Shown here in pieces: positions 1 through 8,949 of a stretch of 19,697 nucleotides of DNA. Source of the DNA: Pelagophyceae sp. CCMP2097 (lineage: Eukaryota; Sar; Pelagophyceae); the NCBI GenBank assembly GCA_026770575.1, contig MU657302.1, forward strand, positions 74,312 to 94,008, read 5' to 3'. The position numbers were made by a program, and so were the translations under genes. Numbering within the stretch: the stretch's first letter is position 1; every line of letters begins with the position of its first letter. Below the pieces are notes generated by a model that did not search any database, was not told where the DNA came from, and was given only the letters and a program-made list of their open reading frames with translations.

Positions 1-1035
1 GTCGAGCGCGAGCATGTCGGCGTCCTCGGAGCCGAGGATGCGGCATCCCTTGGAGGCGAAGCGCGCGCTGATGGCGCCCGTGATCTCGGCCGCGCGCGCC
101 GCGGTGGCCGAGACGATGGTGTCGTCCGTCCAAAGCATGAGTCCAGACGTGGTGCCGTCGGGCTCGAGGCGGACGTAGAGGGCTTTGCTCAGCGGCGTGA
201 CGACGAAGCCGATGGGCGTGATGACGGGGTGCATCGCGTCGCGCCAAATGGCGCCGGCGTCGAGGGCGCCGGGGATGTTGCCCGTGATGCAGCAGACGTG
301 CGTCGCGGGGTCGTACGGCCACTGCGCCGGGTCGTTGCCAAACTCGGCGAGCATGTGGAGCCGCCATTTGGCCGGAAAGAACGCGTAGAAAGGTTCGTCG
401 CGCGGCGCACCCTTGAGGTAGGCGTCGATGGTGTCGTCGGCGAGGAGAATGTTGCCGAAGTGCGCCGCGTGCGCCGCCATGAACTTGACGCTCGTGTAGC
501 CTGGGGGCGGACTGGAGTGCGTCGCCACGTGCGGGCCGGCCTGGCCCGGCGCGACGTCCGGGCGCGTGCCGCGCAGCTCGGCGAGGTAGATGCGCGCCTT
601 GGCCGAGCCGTCGCGCTTCGAACGAAAGTTGATGCCAAGGCGCTTCACGCGCACGCCCGCCGGCACTGTCGAGCGCAAGGCGGGGTGCATCGTGTCGTGG
701 AGCTTGTACGCGTCGGTCTGCTTGCGGATGGCCGGAAGCCAGGTGGCTTGGACGGTCGCCTCCATGGCCTCGCCCAGGTTGGCGGGCGCGCCGACTCCAG
801 ATACGCCTAGGGCCGCGTTGAGGAGGTCCTCCGCGTCGGGCGAGATGCCCGTGTCGCCGACGTCGCGCGTCGACTCGGCGCCCGATACCGGCGGGTCGCC
901 GAAAGGTCGTCGAGGGTCAGCATCGTGCGGTACTGGAGGTCCTTCGGATTGGACTTTGAAGCTGGATTGCTTGCTTAATATCCACCCTGGGTGGGGCTGG
1001 CCCATTAGGGTATATCCGCCTCCGCGGTGGCAAAG
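1..1035 (-). mobile_element. Ty1/copia-type reverse transcriptase fragment
   Basis: The minus-strand frame is open from 1035 to the window edge. Its downstream part (about 800 to 1) reads as a copia-class reverse transcriptase. In order I see a KARIYLAELRG block (copia KARLVA-like, about 600-570), a DDTIDAYLKGAPRDEPFY block (about 440-380, equivalent to the copia TAFLxGxLxExIYM stretch), then SKALYVRLEPDG (about 190-155) and WTDDTIVSAT (about 140-110), which holds the catalytic Asp pair. A further IARF-like ARFASKGCRILGSED segment follows, as in copia pol. Upstream of about 800 no domain is recognised and the frame may have entered other sequence before the stop near 1036. The fragment is cut by the window start, so RNase H and LTR cannot be seen. 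GC content is far higher than in the viral element. The catalytic box is WTDD rather than the usual YVDD. Family assignment is by motif only. Confidence 0.72.
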
Positions 1036-1038
1036 TCA

Positions 1039-1308
1039 GTCACCCGAGCGAGATGGCTCGGGTGCCATGCCGGCGAGGGTCGTTCTCGCGACAGATGTCG
1101 CGCGACCCCCTCGTGAAAGGAAGGGAGGCTAACACTCTGGCTCTTTGGTCGCGTTGTCGGGAGCGCCATGGTTGGGGGGCGATGGCGTCGAGGGTGTAAT
1201 CGTGCGCAGCCGGAATGTGGATGTACCGCGTATCGGCCCAGGCCGGGCCTGGGTCCTTTCCTCCGGGAGTGCGTTTTAACCCCTGAGCTAAGATAGATGT
1301 TCAGCTAG
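1039..1308. other. GC-rich intergenic stretch, no gene recognised
   Basis: This stretch lies between the copia fragment and an A-rich simple repeat. An open plus-strand frame crosses part of it but shows no domain and overlaps the copia frame. It may be the 3' untranslated end of a plus-strand non-LTR element, because it runs directly into an A-rich tail at about 1311, but this is inference. Confidence 0.35.
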
Positions 1309-1310
1309 AC

Positions 1311-1363
1311 TTTAAAAAAAAGAAAAAAGAAAAGAAAAGAAAAGAAAAGGGAAAAATAAAAAC
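1311..1363. repeat. A-rich simple repeat, (AAAAG)n-like
   Basis: A purine-only run, with several consecutive AAAAG units between about 1327 and 1350, flanked by longer A runs. It could be a microsatellite or the degenerate tail of a retrotransposed sequence that ends at about 1310. It sits just before the LINE remnant. Confidence 0.8.
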
Positions 1364-1371
1364 TAATCGAT

Positions 1372-2223
1372 GTGCCGCTCGGTACTAGCAACACCGCCAT
1401 ACATTATGAATGTGGCCTTATCAACCAATACTTCCGTGCCAAAGTAGCTGCCCTTAAATTTCGGAACCATATCATCGGCTTGCCTGAAAACCGCATGGTA
1501 AAACAAATGTACGAAGCACTCAGAGCGGAGGTCTATGTTGATACTCCATGTGCCGATTTTATCAAGAATAGCGTTACTGCCTTTCTTGAGCCATGGTCCA
1601 TTACCCTCGATTGGCGGGAGTGCGTCGGCGTCTCCGCTGCCAACACCAAAGCGCACGACACATTGTGTTAACTACAGAAGCGTAAGCTCATGGAGAAGGC
1701 AGGCACTTCGACAACAGTTTCGACTCTACGGGGATGGTCGTCTGGTCACCGTTATGCCCCATACCTCCTCCGGAGGCCTTCACCCTCATGGGCTATACAG
1801 CAGGGCAAGCTAGTGGCGATTAAATTGCGCCTTAATTGTTTTGGGGCCCTTGGGAAGAAATACAATGAACACGTGGTTACGGGAAGGCTTCCTCGCGCGA
1901 CATCATATAGCAAGACCCCGTGTTGTTGTCGGCAAATTAAAGAAAGTGTATATCATGTTTTAGGTGACTGCCCTGCATATTCTGTGCCCCGGGCGGAGTG
2001 TTTTGCTAGGATTGGGACTAGGGATCCTTCTTTCACGGGCTTGTCTTCTAACAAAAAGGTTGATTTCATCATGGGTGATGAGAATCCTCCTAATGTGGAT
2101 GTTCACATTTGCCGTCTTTTATATCAGATTTATCAAATACGTGTTAAGTTGGTTGAGCCGACTCTGCCAGGGCAAGGTCCTTTCGGACTGGAGGCCGGTC
2201 CTCAGGGACGGGCCGCCCTGTGA
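1372..2223 (+). mobile_element. 5'-truncated non-LTR retrotransposon (LINE) ORF2 C-terminus, degenerate
   Basis: One plus-strand frame runs the whole length, broken by a single in-frame TAA at 1669-1671. The first part contains ECGLINQYF and RMVKQMYEALR, which match the post-RT region of LINE ORF2 proteins (an ElGl...RLvrqvY pattern). The second part contains the C-terminal cysteine-histidine module: CCCRQIKESVYHVLGDCPAY at about 1918-1977, a CxxC-like start followed by HxxxxxC, typical of the zinc knuckle at the end of LINE ORF2. The palm domain with its catalytic Asp residues is absent, so this is a 5'-truncated, dead copy. The clade (Tad, I, L1 or other) cannot be fixed from this tail. Confidence 0.7.
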
Positions 2224-2415
2224 TTATTATTAGTTTTCACTTTCCTCTGAGGTCATTTAAGGACACCGATATCGGCGATCTCGGCCGATATCGGCCGATC
2301 CCGCCGATATGCGCCGATCGGCGCGCACCGGCGCCTGAATCGACCCGGGCGTCCAATGAACCGTCCTGGGAACTCCCCTCGCCAATAAGGTTGCATTTCT
2401 ACTTGCCCCAGCCAC
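2224..2415. repeat. Host sequence with clustered CCGATAT/CGGCCGAT palindromic units
   Basis: No gene is seen. Between about 2264 and 2334 the motif CGATATCGGC and close variants recur several times in both orientations, giving a GC-rich, strongly self-complementary patch. It lies about 80 bases outside the left end of the viral element. It may be the 3' end of the LINE or an independent host repeat. Confidence 0.5.
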
Positions 2416-2646
2416 AATTGTGATTTTAGAGTTTTGAAGTTTTTGGATTTGAGTTGCTAATTAAGATTTTAAAGTTTTTTTTGATTTTTAAAGTTTTTTG
2501 ATTTTTTGATTTTTTGATTTCTGATTTTGAAGTTTTCCAATTTTAAGAATTTTTGATTTTCTGGTTTTTGATTTTTGATTTTTTTGATTTTTTTGGATTT
2601 TTGAATTTTTGGATTTTATGATTTTTGAATTCCAAAAAAGCTTTTC

Positions 2647-2697
2647 TCAATTTCTCAATTTCTCAATTTCTCACTTTCTCAATTTCTCAATTTCTCG
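2647..2697. repeat. 8-bp tandem array (AATTTCTC)n in the left TIR
   Basis: Six to seven consecutive copies of AATTTCTC, one of them ACTTTCTC. The complementary array, GAGAAATT units with one GAGAAGTT, occupies about 18513-18560 in the right TIR. Conservation of the array on both ends suggests it was part of the ancestral terminus. Confidence 0.85.
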
Positions 2698-2855
2698 AAT
2701 CAATAAACTTTTTTTGGAATTTTTGGAATTTTTGAAAGCATAGAGGGAAAGAAAAAACTTTTTGATATTTTTGATATTTTTAATATTTTGCGTAAAACCC
2801 GTGCGGTTTCCCTTGAAGATTTTGGAGCATGTTTTATTTTTTGAAACATAAAATA

Positions 2856-3346
2856 CTGGACGGCTCAGCCACTTTGCCGGACAAGGGAAGGGGCCTCGGC
2901 AAAAAAAAAGCGAATTTGCGGTTCCGCATACCGGACCGGCAACCCTTATCGGCATATATGGAATTTTCTTAAATTTTCTAATCAAAATTTCAAATAATGC
3001 GTTGATCGTTTTAAATTTTGAGTCCCGTCCCCTATTGGATTCTGCTCCCTATTGGATTCGGAATGGCCAATGAGAGGGCTTGAAAATGCAATTTGTTCAG
3101 AAAAAGCATTTTTGCACCAATCCACGAGCTTAAAAAGTGTGAAAAAGTTCAGAAGAAGGTTGGAATCCAATAGGGGATCCTGAATCCAATAGGGGAAAGG
3201 ACTTGAAAATTTCGCGGCGGCGGTTGCTGGAGTGCGCGATCGGGCACCGGCATTTGCAGACTTTTAAATATTTGCCGGATTTTCATTTGGACTTGGCTGA
3301 TTGGCCATGGAATTTGGCCAAACGGCAAAGTGGCTGAGCCGTCCAG
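2856..3346. mobile_element. 491-bp MITE with 24-bp perfect TIRs, inserted at TA in the left TIR
   Basis: The left end starts CTGGACGGCTCAGCCACTTT and the right end is its exact reverse complement, with 24 matching bases in all. The element is flanked by TA on both sides (2854-2855 and 3347-3348). The right TIR of the virus element has the empty site at the equivalent place: AAAATAGACATTTAG is uninterrupted there. A TA duplication and short TIRs fit a Tc1/mariner-type non-autonomous element. It contains no transposase, so it must have been moved in trans. Its interior is more GC-rich than the surrounding TIR. Confidence 0.9.
3013..3212. repeat. Inner inverted repeat within the MITE (possibly nested MITE)
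   Basis: Inside the 491-bp MITE, two copies of CCCTATTGGATTC near 3031-3060 are mirrored by two inverted copies near 3166-3197, with AAATTTT-type sequence outside each pair. About 30 bases at each end match imperfectly. A 33-base block here (3030-3062) is identical to the reverse complement of the right end of the 160-bp MITE at 18726-18885, so the two share a family. No clear target duplication is visible, so it may be either a nested insertion or the ancestral subterminal structure. Confidence 0.6.
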
Positions 3347-3433
3347 TAGACATTTAGAAAGAGAAAAAACATTTTGAGAATATAGGACTTGATTCGCTGA
3401 GGTGGTTTTAAGAGCTTTTAGAAGGCTGAGGAT

Positions 3434-3449
3434 CTTTAAGATCTTAAAG
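3434..3449. repeat. 16-bp perfect palindrome in the left TIR
   Basis: CTTTAAGATCTTAAAG reads identically on both strands. The counterpart in the right TIR is present but imperfect (around 18258-18274). It could be a protein-binding or hairpin site for replication or recombination of the ends, or chance in AT-rich DNA. Confidence 0.5.
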
Positions 3450-3706
3450 AGCTTTCGGTCTGTATTGGTGAAATGTTTTTAAATTCTCATAAATTATATA
3501 AAAAATATTACAATATTTGGAATTTTGATATTTTTCTTTTGGTTAGAAATTGAACTATGTACAATTTAAACAGCGTCGATATAGAATAGAGAAAACGTGA
3601 CATGTATACAATAATACAAATTCAATACAAATATTTTTTTATATAAAAGAAAAAAATGAAGTGACAAAACCAGGTATGTGTAGAAGCATAATAATTATTA
3701 TAACGA

Positions 3707-6700
3707 ATGAGTTCAATTGACAAAAAAATAAATAGTTCTTATAGTATGGCAAACAATACTAATTATGGAATCAATCCCATTCTGGACCTGTCAGTGTTTA
3801 GACAACAATTTCCAAAAATCAGAGTATCTGGTTCAGAGATGACCAAGGTATATAAAAAACGTGTCGCAGCCGACGCACGTCTTGGTAGTTACCTGCCAAC
3901 TTTTGGCACGCAGGTGTTTGTACCTACCACTGGAAGATTCCGCGCGGCAACGAGTGTATTCAAGCAAAAATGCTCTTGAAATAAAACCCAGTGTAATTAA
4001 AAAAAATAAAAAAATAACCGAAATAAAAATCAAAAAAGAAAAGCAATTAAGAACTGATAAAATTTTAAAGCGCAGACGTGTATTAAGTTCATTTGTACGA
4101 AATAATACACGGATTATTCAACGCATCGAAACGGGCTTTATTGAACTGTCTGCGTTTCAGCAAATTATTCGGTCGTTTGCCGGTAGAACAATCCAAGCCA
4201 CATTTAAATCTACAAATGGAAAATATTATCATGTTTCTCAGGTCATCAAAATTCCAGAAAGTAGAGGTGCTTTCAAGCGTTTCTGGGATTTGTGGGTTAG
4301 TTTTTGGAAAATCGATTCAATATATGCAATCACAGGTATCAACGGTATGGTAACAATTTCAGAATTCGAAGATGTTCCACGTAAATTTGTGGTGCAAGAA
4401 TTCGCTGACGGAGTAAGCCACTGTATGTTTAATCCTATAAAAATATGGGCGATTGAAAAAATCCAGAAGAATAATTTAATAGAAAAATCCAACTCACAGA
4501 AAATATCAAATAAAGTACTCGGAAAGAAATCATCCAATCCGAGCGCATTGGCGAAATATGATCGAATTATAAAGAAGTGTGATGATTTTTCAGTTTAATA
4601 TAAATGGAATTCCGGAGAGCGAATTACAGCATGTATGCGATACGATTCGTGGTAATATAACAATCGAATTACCATTCGAAAAAAAATCTTCTAAGTATAT
4701 AGAAGTAAAGTGTTGTGGACGGGCGGAGTGTTCTTTCCACTTCATTAATACACGAATGAATCATGTGGAAATGAAACCTGATGTGTGTGTATCACAGAAG
4801 CGAACTCCCATTTGAGTTGAATCTCAAAAGGAACTACATGCACTACACGCTGACTTGGTTTCAAAGAACTTATATTGCTTGTACAAAAAGAATGCAAACG
4901 GGATATCTCAAATAAATTCGATTGACCATGTATATCGTGTTCATACCAAATATGACGTGGCTGTGCGAAAGTTCGAATCAGACCAAGGTAAGGACTCGTG
5001 CGGATATGATTTCAGCCCATTGAATATTGGCACGTTGGTTAACCCCGAACTGTCTCGCTTCGTTCAAGCTGGCGTGCATTATGGATGTTGTGTGGATTTT
5101 AAACCGTGTGATGAGTGGTTGGAATTTACTGAGAATGGCGAAATCAAAGATGACATTGACGAGGATTATACACCCGAAAAGAAAGGAAAGTATACTGCTC
5201 CTGAAAATATAATACATTGCGACATGAAAAAATCGTATACAAATTTTCATCAGTGCCCGGAATATGAGTTTTCCCGAACAAATTCACTGACTTCCGACAG
5301 TGTACAAAAATTGAAGGATTAGGTATGTATTATATCACCGATGTTCAATTTACTGATAATAAATTTAAAGTGTTATGTGAAAAATTAAACCTCCGTATTC
5401 AAACTGATTCGATTTATCCGAGTCCATTCTTGAAATTCATACAGAAACATGGTGTTAGTTTTAAAATTGTGTGTGGGGCATACAGCGTTGGGGCGTTTGA
5501 TTTTCGATTCCCAGAGGAAATGTTAGGAAAAGAAAATGGGGTATCACATTACGCGAAATGGTCGGGAATTCAAGACATCGATAGCGACTCGGTTACTTGG
5601 TATATGAGCGGAACAAAAGAACATTTGCAAAACGTAGTGGCGAATAACACGGACCTGACGATAACCATGAATACTTTACACGACGAATTGGGAATGAAAG
5701 AGGCGGCTATTAAGTACAAACGGAAATCTATGCTGCACCGTTCGCAGCTCACGGGGTTTATTTTGTGCTATCAGACAATCACCGCGATGGTCCAGCTGAT
5801 GGAAATGGATCTAAATGATGTCTGTCGAGTTTGTGTGGATGGCATTTATTTTAAAAAATCTGACATAACTCCCAAATTGATAGAGCCGTTTAGACCACAG
5901 CCAAAAATGAATTTTAATAATGAAACGAATGTAGACCGTTGTTATCTTGCGTGTCTCGATGAATGTCGTCAGGACTTGATAGCCACTGCGCCATACCGAG
6001 AAAATAATCAGTACGAACTTCATACAGGACAGGGCGGTGCTGGTAAAACGTATTCGAATTTAATGGATACAGGATTTATTAATGTATGTTACATTGTTAT
6101 GTCGTGGCGGTTGGTCAGACAAAAATTGAAAGAATTTGAAAATAATAAATTGAACTGGGGGAGATGCTATCATCATATGATTGATAGAGATGACGCTGAG
6201 GCATTCCGTGATGCATATATGGGGTGTAATGTCTTGCTCTGGGACGAATGTTCTATGATGACTGAATTCCAAAGGCAGAAAATCACAGCTCAGTATCCAA
6301 ATCATAAGCATCTGTTTTGTGGAGACATGGGATACCAACTGCCCCCTCCAAGTCTCAGTGGTGAAATTGATAACGAACTCGATGTATCATGGTTTAAACA
6401 TAAAATCCACCATAGCGAAAACCATAGGTGTAAACGCCCAATATTAATGAAAATTTTAACAAAATTGCGTGAGTTTATTAAATCCAAAAAATCAAAACAA
6501 TTTATTAATACGTACGTTATTGATATATTCACCGAATTTAAAAGGATAACCAATAAAAAAGACTTACAAGCATCATATAAAATTGACGATTATATTTTAG
6601 TTTCAATAAACAAGTACATAGAGATATATGATAAAATGGTTACCGGTAAATTCGAAACGGAGAAATTTTACATTACAGGAAAACCCCGTTTATTAAGTAA

Positions 6701-7247
6701 GGGTGACATCGTAATATCTAAGGATACCCCAAAAATGTCTGTTGTACGTCATGCATTCACAGTTCATTCCGTTCAAGGGGAAACAGACGAAAAAATGCTA
6801 TACATTGATACAAGACGTTTGTTTTGTAATAGGATGATATACACAGCGATCTCACGTGCACGCACAATTGAACAAATTATGTTATTTATTCCTGATGAAA
6901 TACAAGAACCATATATTGAAATCACTGAAAACATCCCAGTTTTAAAGCCGTTGTTGGTTGAAGGTGTAGTGTACCAATTAAAATGTAATGTGACTGGACA
7001 CATTTACTACGGTTCAACCTTGAATTTAAAAGAACGTATTAAATCTCACGAATCATCCTCTAAAAAATGCCGTTCGAAACGTGTAACAGCCAGCGGAAAC
7101 TATTCAGTTGTTGTTCTTAATCGCATCGTTGCCTCAAAAAAAAAGATACAGGAATAGTTGGAATTGACTGAGTCGGGCTTGATATTGAATAATCCATGTG
7201 TAAATACGGTGGCACCTCACACAAAAAAACGGCGAAAATTAAGGTAA
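3707..7247 (+). pseudogene. Replication protein: PolB-like polymerase + SF1 helicase + GIY-YIG nuclease (broken)
   Basis: The ATG at 3707 opens a frame that continues across shifts near 3960, 4580-4600 and 5310-5325, an in-frame TGA at 4813-4815 and an in-frame TAG at 7155-7157, to a TAA at 7245. The N-terminal third is basic and unrecognised. Polymerase motif A is HCDMKKSYTNF (about 5215-5250). In the long segment 5325-7157, residues 134-160 look like a motif B helix and residues 171-176 (VDGIYF) occupy the motif C position. A helicase follows: Walker A GQGGAGKT (235-242), WDECS (306-310), GDMGYQLP (333-340), FTVHSVQGET (478-487) and MIYTAISRAR (504-513), all typical of Pif1/RecD-like SF1. 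A GIY-YIG domain (548-575, with Arg571 and His575) closes the protein, its tail lying beyond the TAG. Expected role: self-primed or protein-primed element replication. The polymerase assignment is weaker than the other two because motif C lacks the second Asp and no exonuclease motifs were found. Confidence 0.8.
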
Positions 7248-7296
7248 ATTTAAATTAGTGTGTTTTTTGTAAAATTTAAAGACATGTATATATATA
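7248..7296 (+). promoter_or_regulatory. TTTAAA box upstream of the 7297 gene
   Basis: TTTAAA lies at 7275-7280, 16 bases before the ATG at 7297, followed by a TATATATA run touching the start codon. The same arrangement precedes other genes of the element, so this is a candidate virus-type promoter. Confidence 0.45.
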
Positions 7297-7497
7297 ATGA
7301 ATAAGAATATAAGAAACAAAACAAAGAAAGCCAAAACTTGTAGTTTTAAAATAGAAACAGGTGTGTTTGTTTTGTTTGAAGAAAATTATAAAAATGGTTT
7401 GGAAGCTGGTTCGGAAGGTTCGCTCTATTCGGAAGAATTATCTACCAAATCATCTACCGAACAGAGCGAACATCTACCGAACACCGCTTCCAAATAG
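7297..7497 (+). CDS. Small hypothetical protein, Lys-rich N-terminus, Ser/Glu-rich C-terminus
   Basis: A 66-residue ORF that starts with an ATG preceded by the TTTAAA/TATATA arrangement, 49 bases after the end of the replication gene. The N-terminus is basic (NKNIRNKTKKAKT) and the C-terminal half is acidic and serine-rich, with a short internal repeat (TCTACCGAACAGAGCGAACA then CATCTACCGAAC). No family is recognised. Size and charge resemble the small early or DNA-associated proteins that fill this position in many small dsDNA viruses, but no function can be assigned. Confidence 0.5.
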   Translation: MNKNIRNKTKKAKTCSFKIETGVFVLFEENYKNGLEAGSEGSLYSEELSTKSSTEQSEHLPNTASK

Positions 7498-7517
7498 TTT
7501 AATTTCTTCCGAATAAA

Positions 7518-7538
7518 TTTAAATATGTTATATATATT
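7518..7538 (+). promoter_or_regulatory. TTTAAA box upstream of the 7539 gene
   Basis: TTTAAA at 7518-7523, then 15 bases ending in TATATATT, then ATG at 7539. This is the same geometry as at 7275-7297. Confidence 0.45.
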
Positions 7539-7724
7539 ATGGACATAGAAAAAGAAATTTTGGATGAAACAGTTAATACAAAAAAAGTTAAGAAACCTCG
7601 CTCCGAAAAGCAACTCCAAAACGATAAAAGATTGTCGATTCGATACAAAATTTCGCACGAATACGGTAAGACATGTGTGATTAAATCCGACGAAGAAAAT
7701 GAAATGGAATCAATTGAAAAATGA
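7539..7724 (+). CDS. Small charged hypothetical protein
   Basis: A 61-residue intact ORF. It has a basic central part (KKVKKPRSEKQLQNDKR) followed by RYKISHEYGK and an acidic tail. The ATG has the TTTAAA box upstream. Its TGA stop overlaps the next start as ATGA, which is tight viral-style gene packing and supports both genes being real. No family is recognised. It could be a DNA-binding or core protein, judged on charge only. Confidence 0.5.
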   Translation: MDIEKEILDETVNTKKVKKPRSEKQLQNDKRLSIRYKISHEYGKTCVIKSDEENEMESIEK

Positions 7725-7958
7725 AACAAAGGATAGAAGAGCCGGTTTGTAAAATAGTTAGAAAAATAAGAAAGAAAGAACTAGTTGTGTATCATATCGA
7801 GTCGATTGAGGAAGAGGATGTCCCGCAGACGATATATGTAAATAATAAAAAAAGTTGTGGTATATGAAAGTGAAAGTAGTGAGAGCGACGAACCTGTTAA
7901 ACAAAAAAATAAAAATAAAAATAAGAAAGAAACAATTCGAACGCTGAATTTCTTTTAA
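7721..7958 (+). pseudogene. Small charged protein, one frameshift
   Basis: The ATG at 7721 overlaps the stop of the preceding gene. The first frame is open to a TGA at 7865-7867. The reading is continued in the next frame from about 7854 to a TAA at 7956, with a Ser/Glu-rich segment (YESESSESDEPVK) and a Lys/Asn tract. The break lies at or near an A7 run (about 7847-7853), so a one-base slip is the simple explanation. The product would be about 79 residues, basic then acidic then basic. No family is recognised. The gene ends 14 bases before the next start. Confidence 0.45.
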
Positions 7959-7972
7959 TATATCAATTATAT

Positions 7973-8713
7973 ATGGACTTTGACAATATAAATACACGAC
8001 AATTATTCGAGAATGGATTGTTTCCCCCTTCGATAAAACAAAAAACAAATAATTTTAAAAACATTGAGAGTTATCTATATATAATATCTAAACGCTTCAA
8101 TTCTTACAGTTTAAATGACGATGAGAAAATGACAAAATCAATGAATTTGGTTAAAGTGTGTTTCAGTCGTACAAAACGAATATCAGGCACGCCAAATGGG
8201 TTTAATCGACTGACTGGATTCCGAACATCTTGAATATCGTTTAATGTGCACCGTTTTTATTTATATGACGAAGCGGAAGGCTGAGAAGGCTGAATTTGTT
8301 TACATGAGATGATCATGAATGTGTTCAAACCGTCAGTGAAACGCATAGTATTCTCGAATGGAAATGTTTCAGAGTGGTTAGACGTTGATATTAAACTTAT
8401 GGATAAATTCCTGAAATTTTGTGACGAAAGGGTATTCAATAAGATAAAGCCAAATGTCATCGACGAAACATATTTAAAAAAAAATTCGTCCGATTTAATC
8501 AGAAGAGTCAAATTAAACAAAATTCTGAAAACAATACCAAGTTTACATGTTCAAAAAAAAACAGTTAGATATACACATATTAACGGTATTCTTCAAAGAG
8601 TTGATGACCCACGTTCTGTTGGAGCAACTTCACAACGGTACTTTTATTCTTTGAAACAAGTCAGTGCTATGGCTGAACATGAAAAAAGGATAAAGGATAG
8701 GAAAAAACATTAA
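7973..8713 (+). pseudogene. Hypothetical protein, about 247 codons, with three in-frame TGA codons
   Basis: From ATG 7973 to the TAA at 8711 one frame is open except for TGA at 8231-8233, 8282-8284 and 8291-8293. The part before the first TGA (86 aa) and the part after the third (134 aa from ATG 8309) can be read as separate ORFs. Same frame, similar composition and the lack of a promoter-like sequence between them argue for one original gene. A TTTAAT box lies 13 bases before the 7973 start. The C-terminal half is rich in Lys/Arg with EHEKRIKDRKKH at the end. No domain is recognised. TGA serves as a normal stop elsewhere in the element (7724, and the lipase), so recoding is unlikely. Confidence 0.5.
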
Positions 8714-8729
8714 AAATAATTTAAACCAT

Positions 8730-8933
8730 ATGGAAACATTAAATGACGATAGTTTTATAATAATAACGATAATAGCAGCAATCGGTTTGTGTTTTCATAG
8801 AACACTTCGTGTGTGTTTGTTTTCAAGAGTAACCACAGTTAAATGTGGGGATTGTATAAATATAGAACAGTCTCCAATAAGCGAAAATCTGGTCGTTGAT
8901 ATATTAAAAGAAGAAGGAGACAACAACAATTAA
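8730..8933 (+). CDS. Small single-pass membrane protein
   Basis: An intact 67-residue ORF starting 16 bases after the previous gene, with TTTAAA at 8720-8725. After METLNDDS there is one hydrophobic segment of about 17 residues (FIIITIIAAIGLCFH), then a basic flank (RTLRVCLFSR), a CGDC pair and an acidic, polar C-terminus. This reads as an N-terminal transmembrane anchor with the bulk in the cytosol or virion. Small membrane proteins next to the packaging ATPase are common in Polinton-like viruses. No specific family is recognised. Confidence 0.55.
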   Translation: METLNDDSFIIITIIAAIGLCFHRTLRVCLFSRVTTVKCGDCINIEQSPISENLVVDILKEEGDNNN

Positions 8934-8949
8934 AATATGTTTATATAGT

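Larger units (their letters stand above)
2416..3662 (+). repeat. Left terminal inverted repeat
   Basis: Reading inward, this matches the reverse complement of 18040-18929 over its length after removal of inserted MITEs on each side. Shared landmarks in order are a T-rich GATTTTT-type low-complexity zone, an 8-bp AATTTCTC tandem array (about 2647-2697), three ATATTTTTG-type units (about 2764-2790), the block around AACCCGTGCGGTTTCCCTT (2796-2814), a GACATTTAGAAAG block after the MITE, a near-palindrome at about 3434-3449, and an inner end at AAAAATGAAGT. Scattered mismatches and short indels separate the two copies, so they have diverged since insertion. No protein-coding signal is convincing in it. 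Confidence 0.9.

Noticed and set aside
189..1132. Long overlapping open frames in the GC-rich left flank
   Set aside because: They are Arg/Ala/Ser-rich shadows of the copia reverse transcriptase frame or of GC-rich noncoding sequence, with no domain.
2639..2700. Telomeric repeats or a CRISPR array at the TIR
   Set aside because: The 8-bp AATTTCTC units are continuous with no spacers and are not a known telomere motif. They are mirrored inside the other TIR, so they are part of the element end.
2671..3170. Minus-strand ORFs in the left TIR and MITE
   Set aside because: They consist of low-complexity and repeat sequence and are split by the MITE boundary. The corresponding right TIR region does not keep the same product.
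5315..5335. A spliceosomal intron donor (GGTATGT) at the polymerase break, with similar sequences at 3673 and 13937
   Set aside because: Coding-like sequence resumes at once in another frame after 5325, leaving no room for an intron. The motif is short and the other two occurrences lie outside genes.
8309..8713. An adenovirus-type cysteine protease
   Set aside because: I looked for the His, Asp/Glu and Cys pattern expected of these proteases and did not find it; the product is basic with no matching motif.
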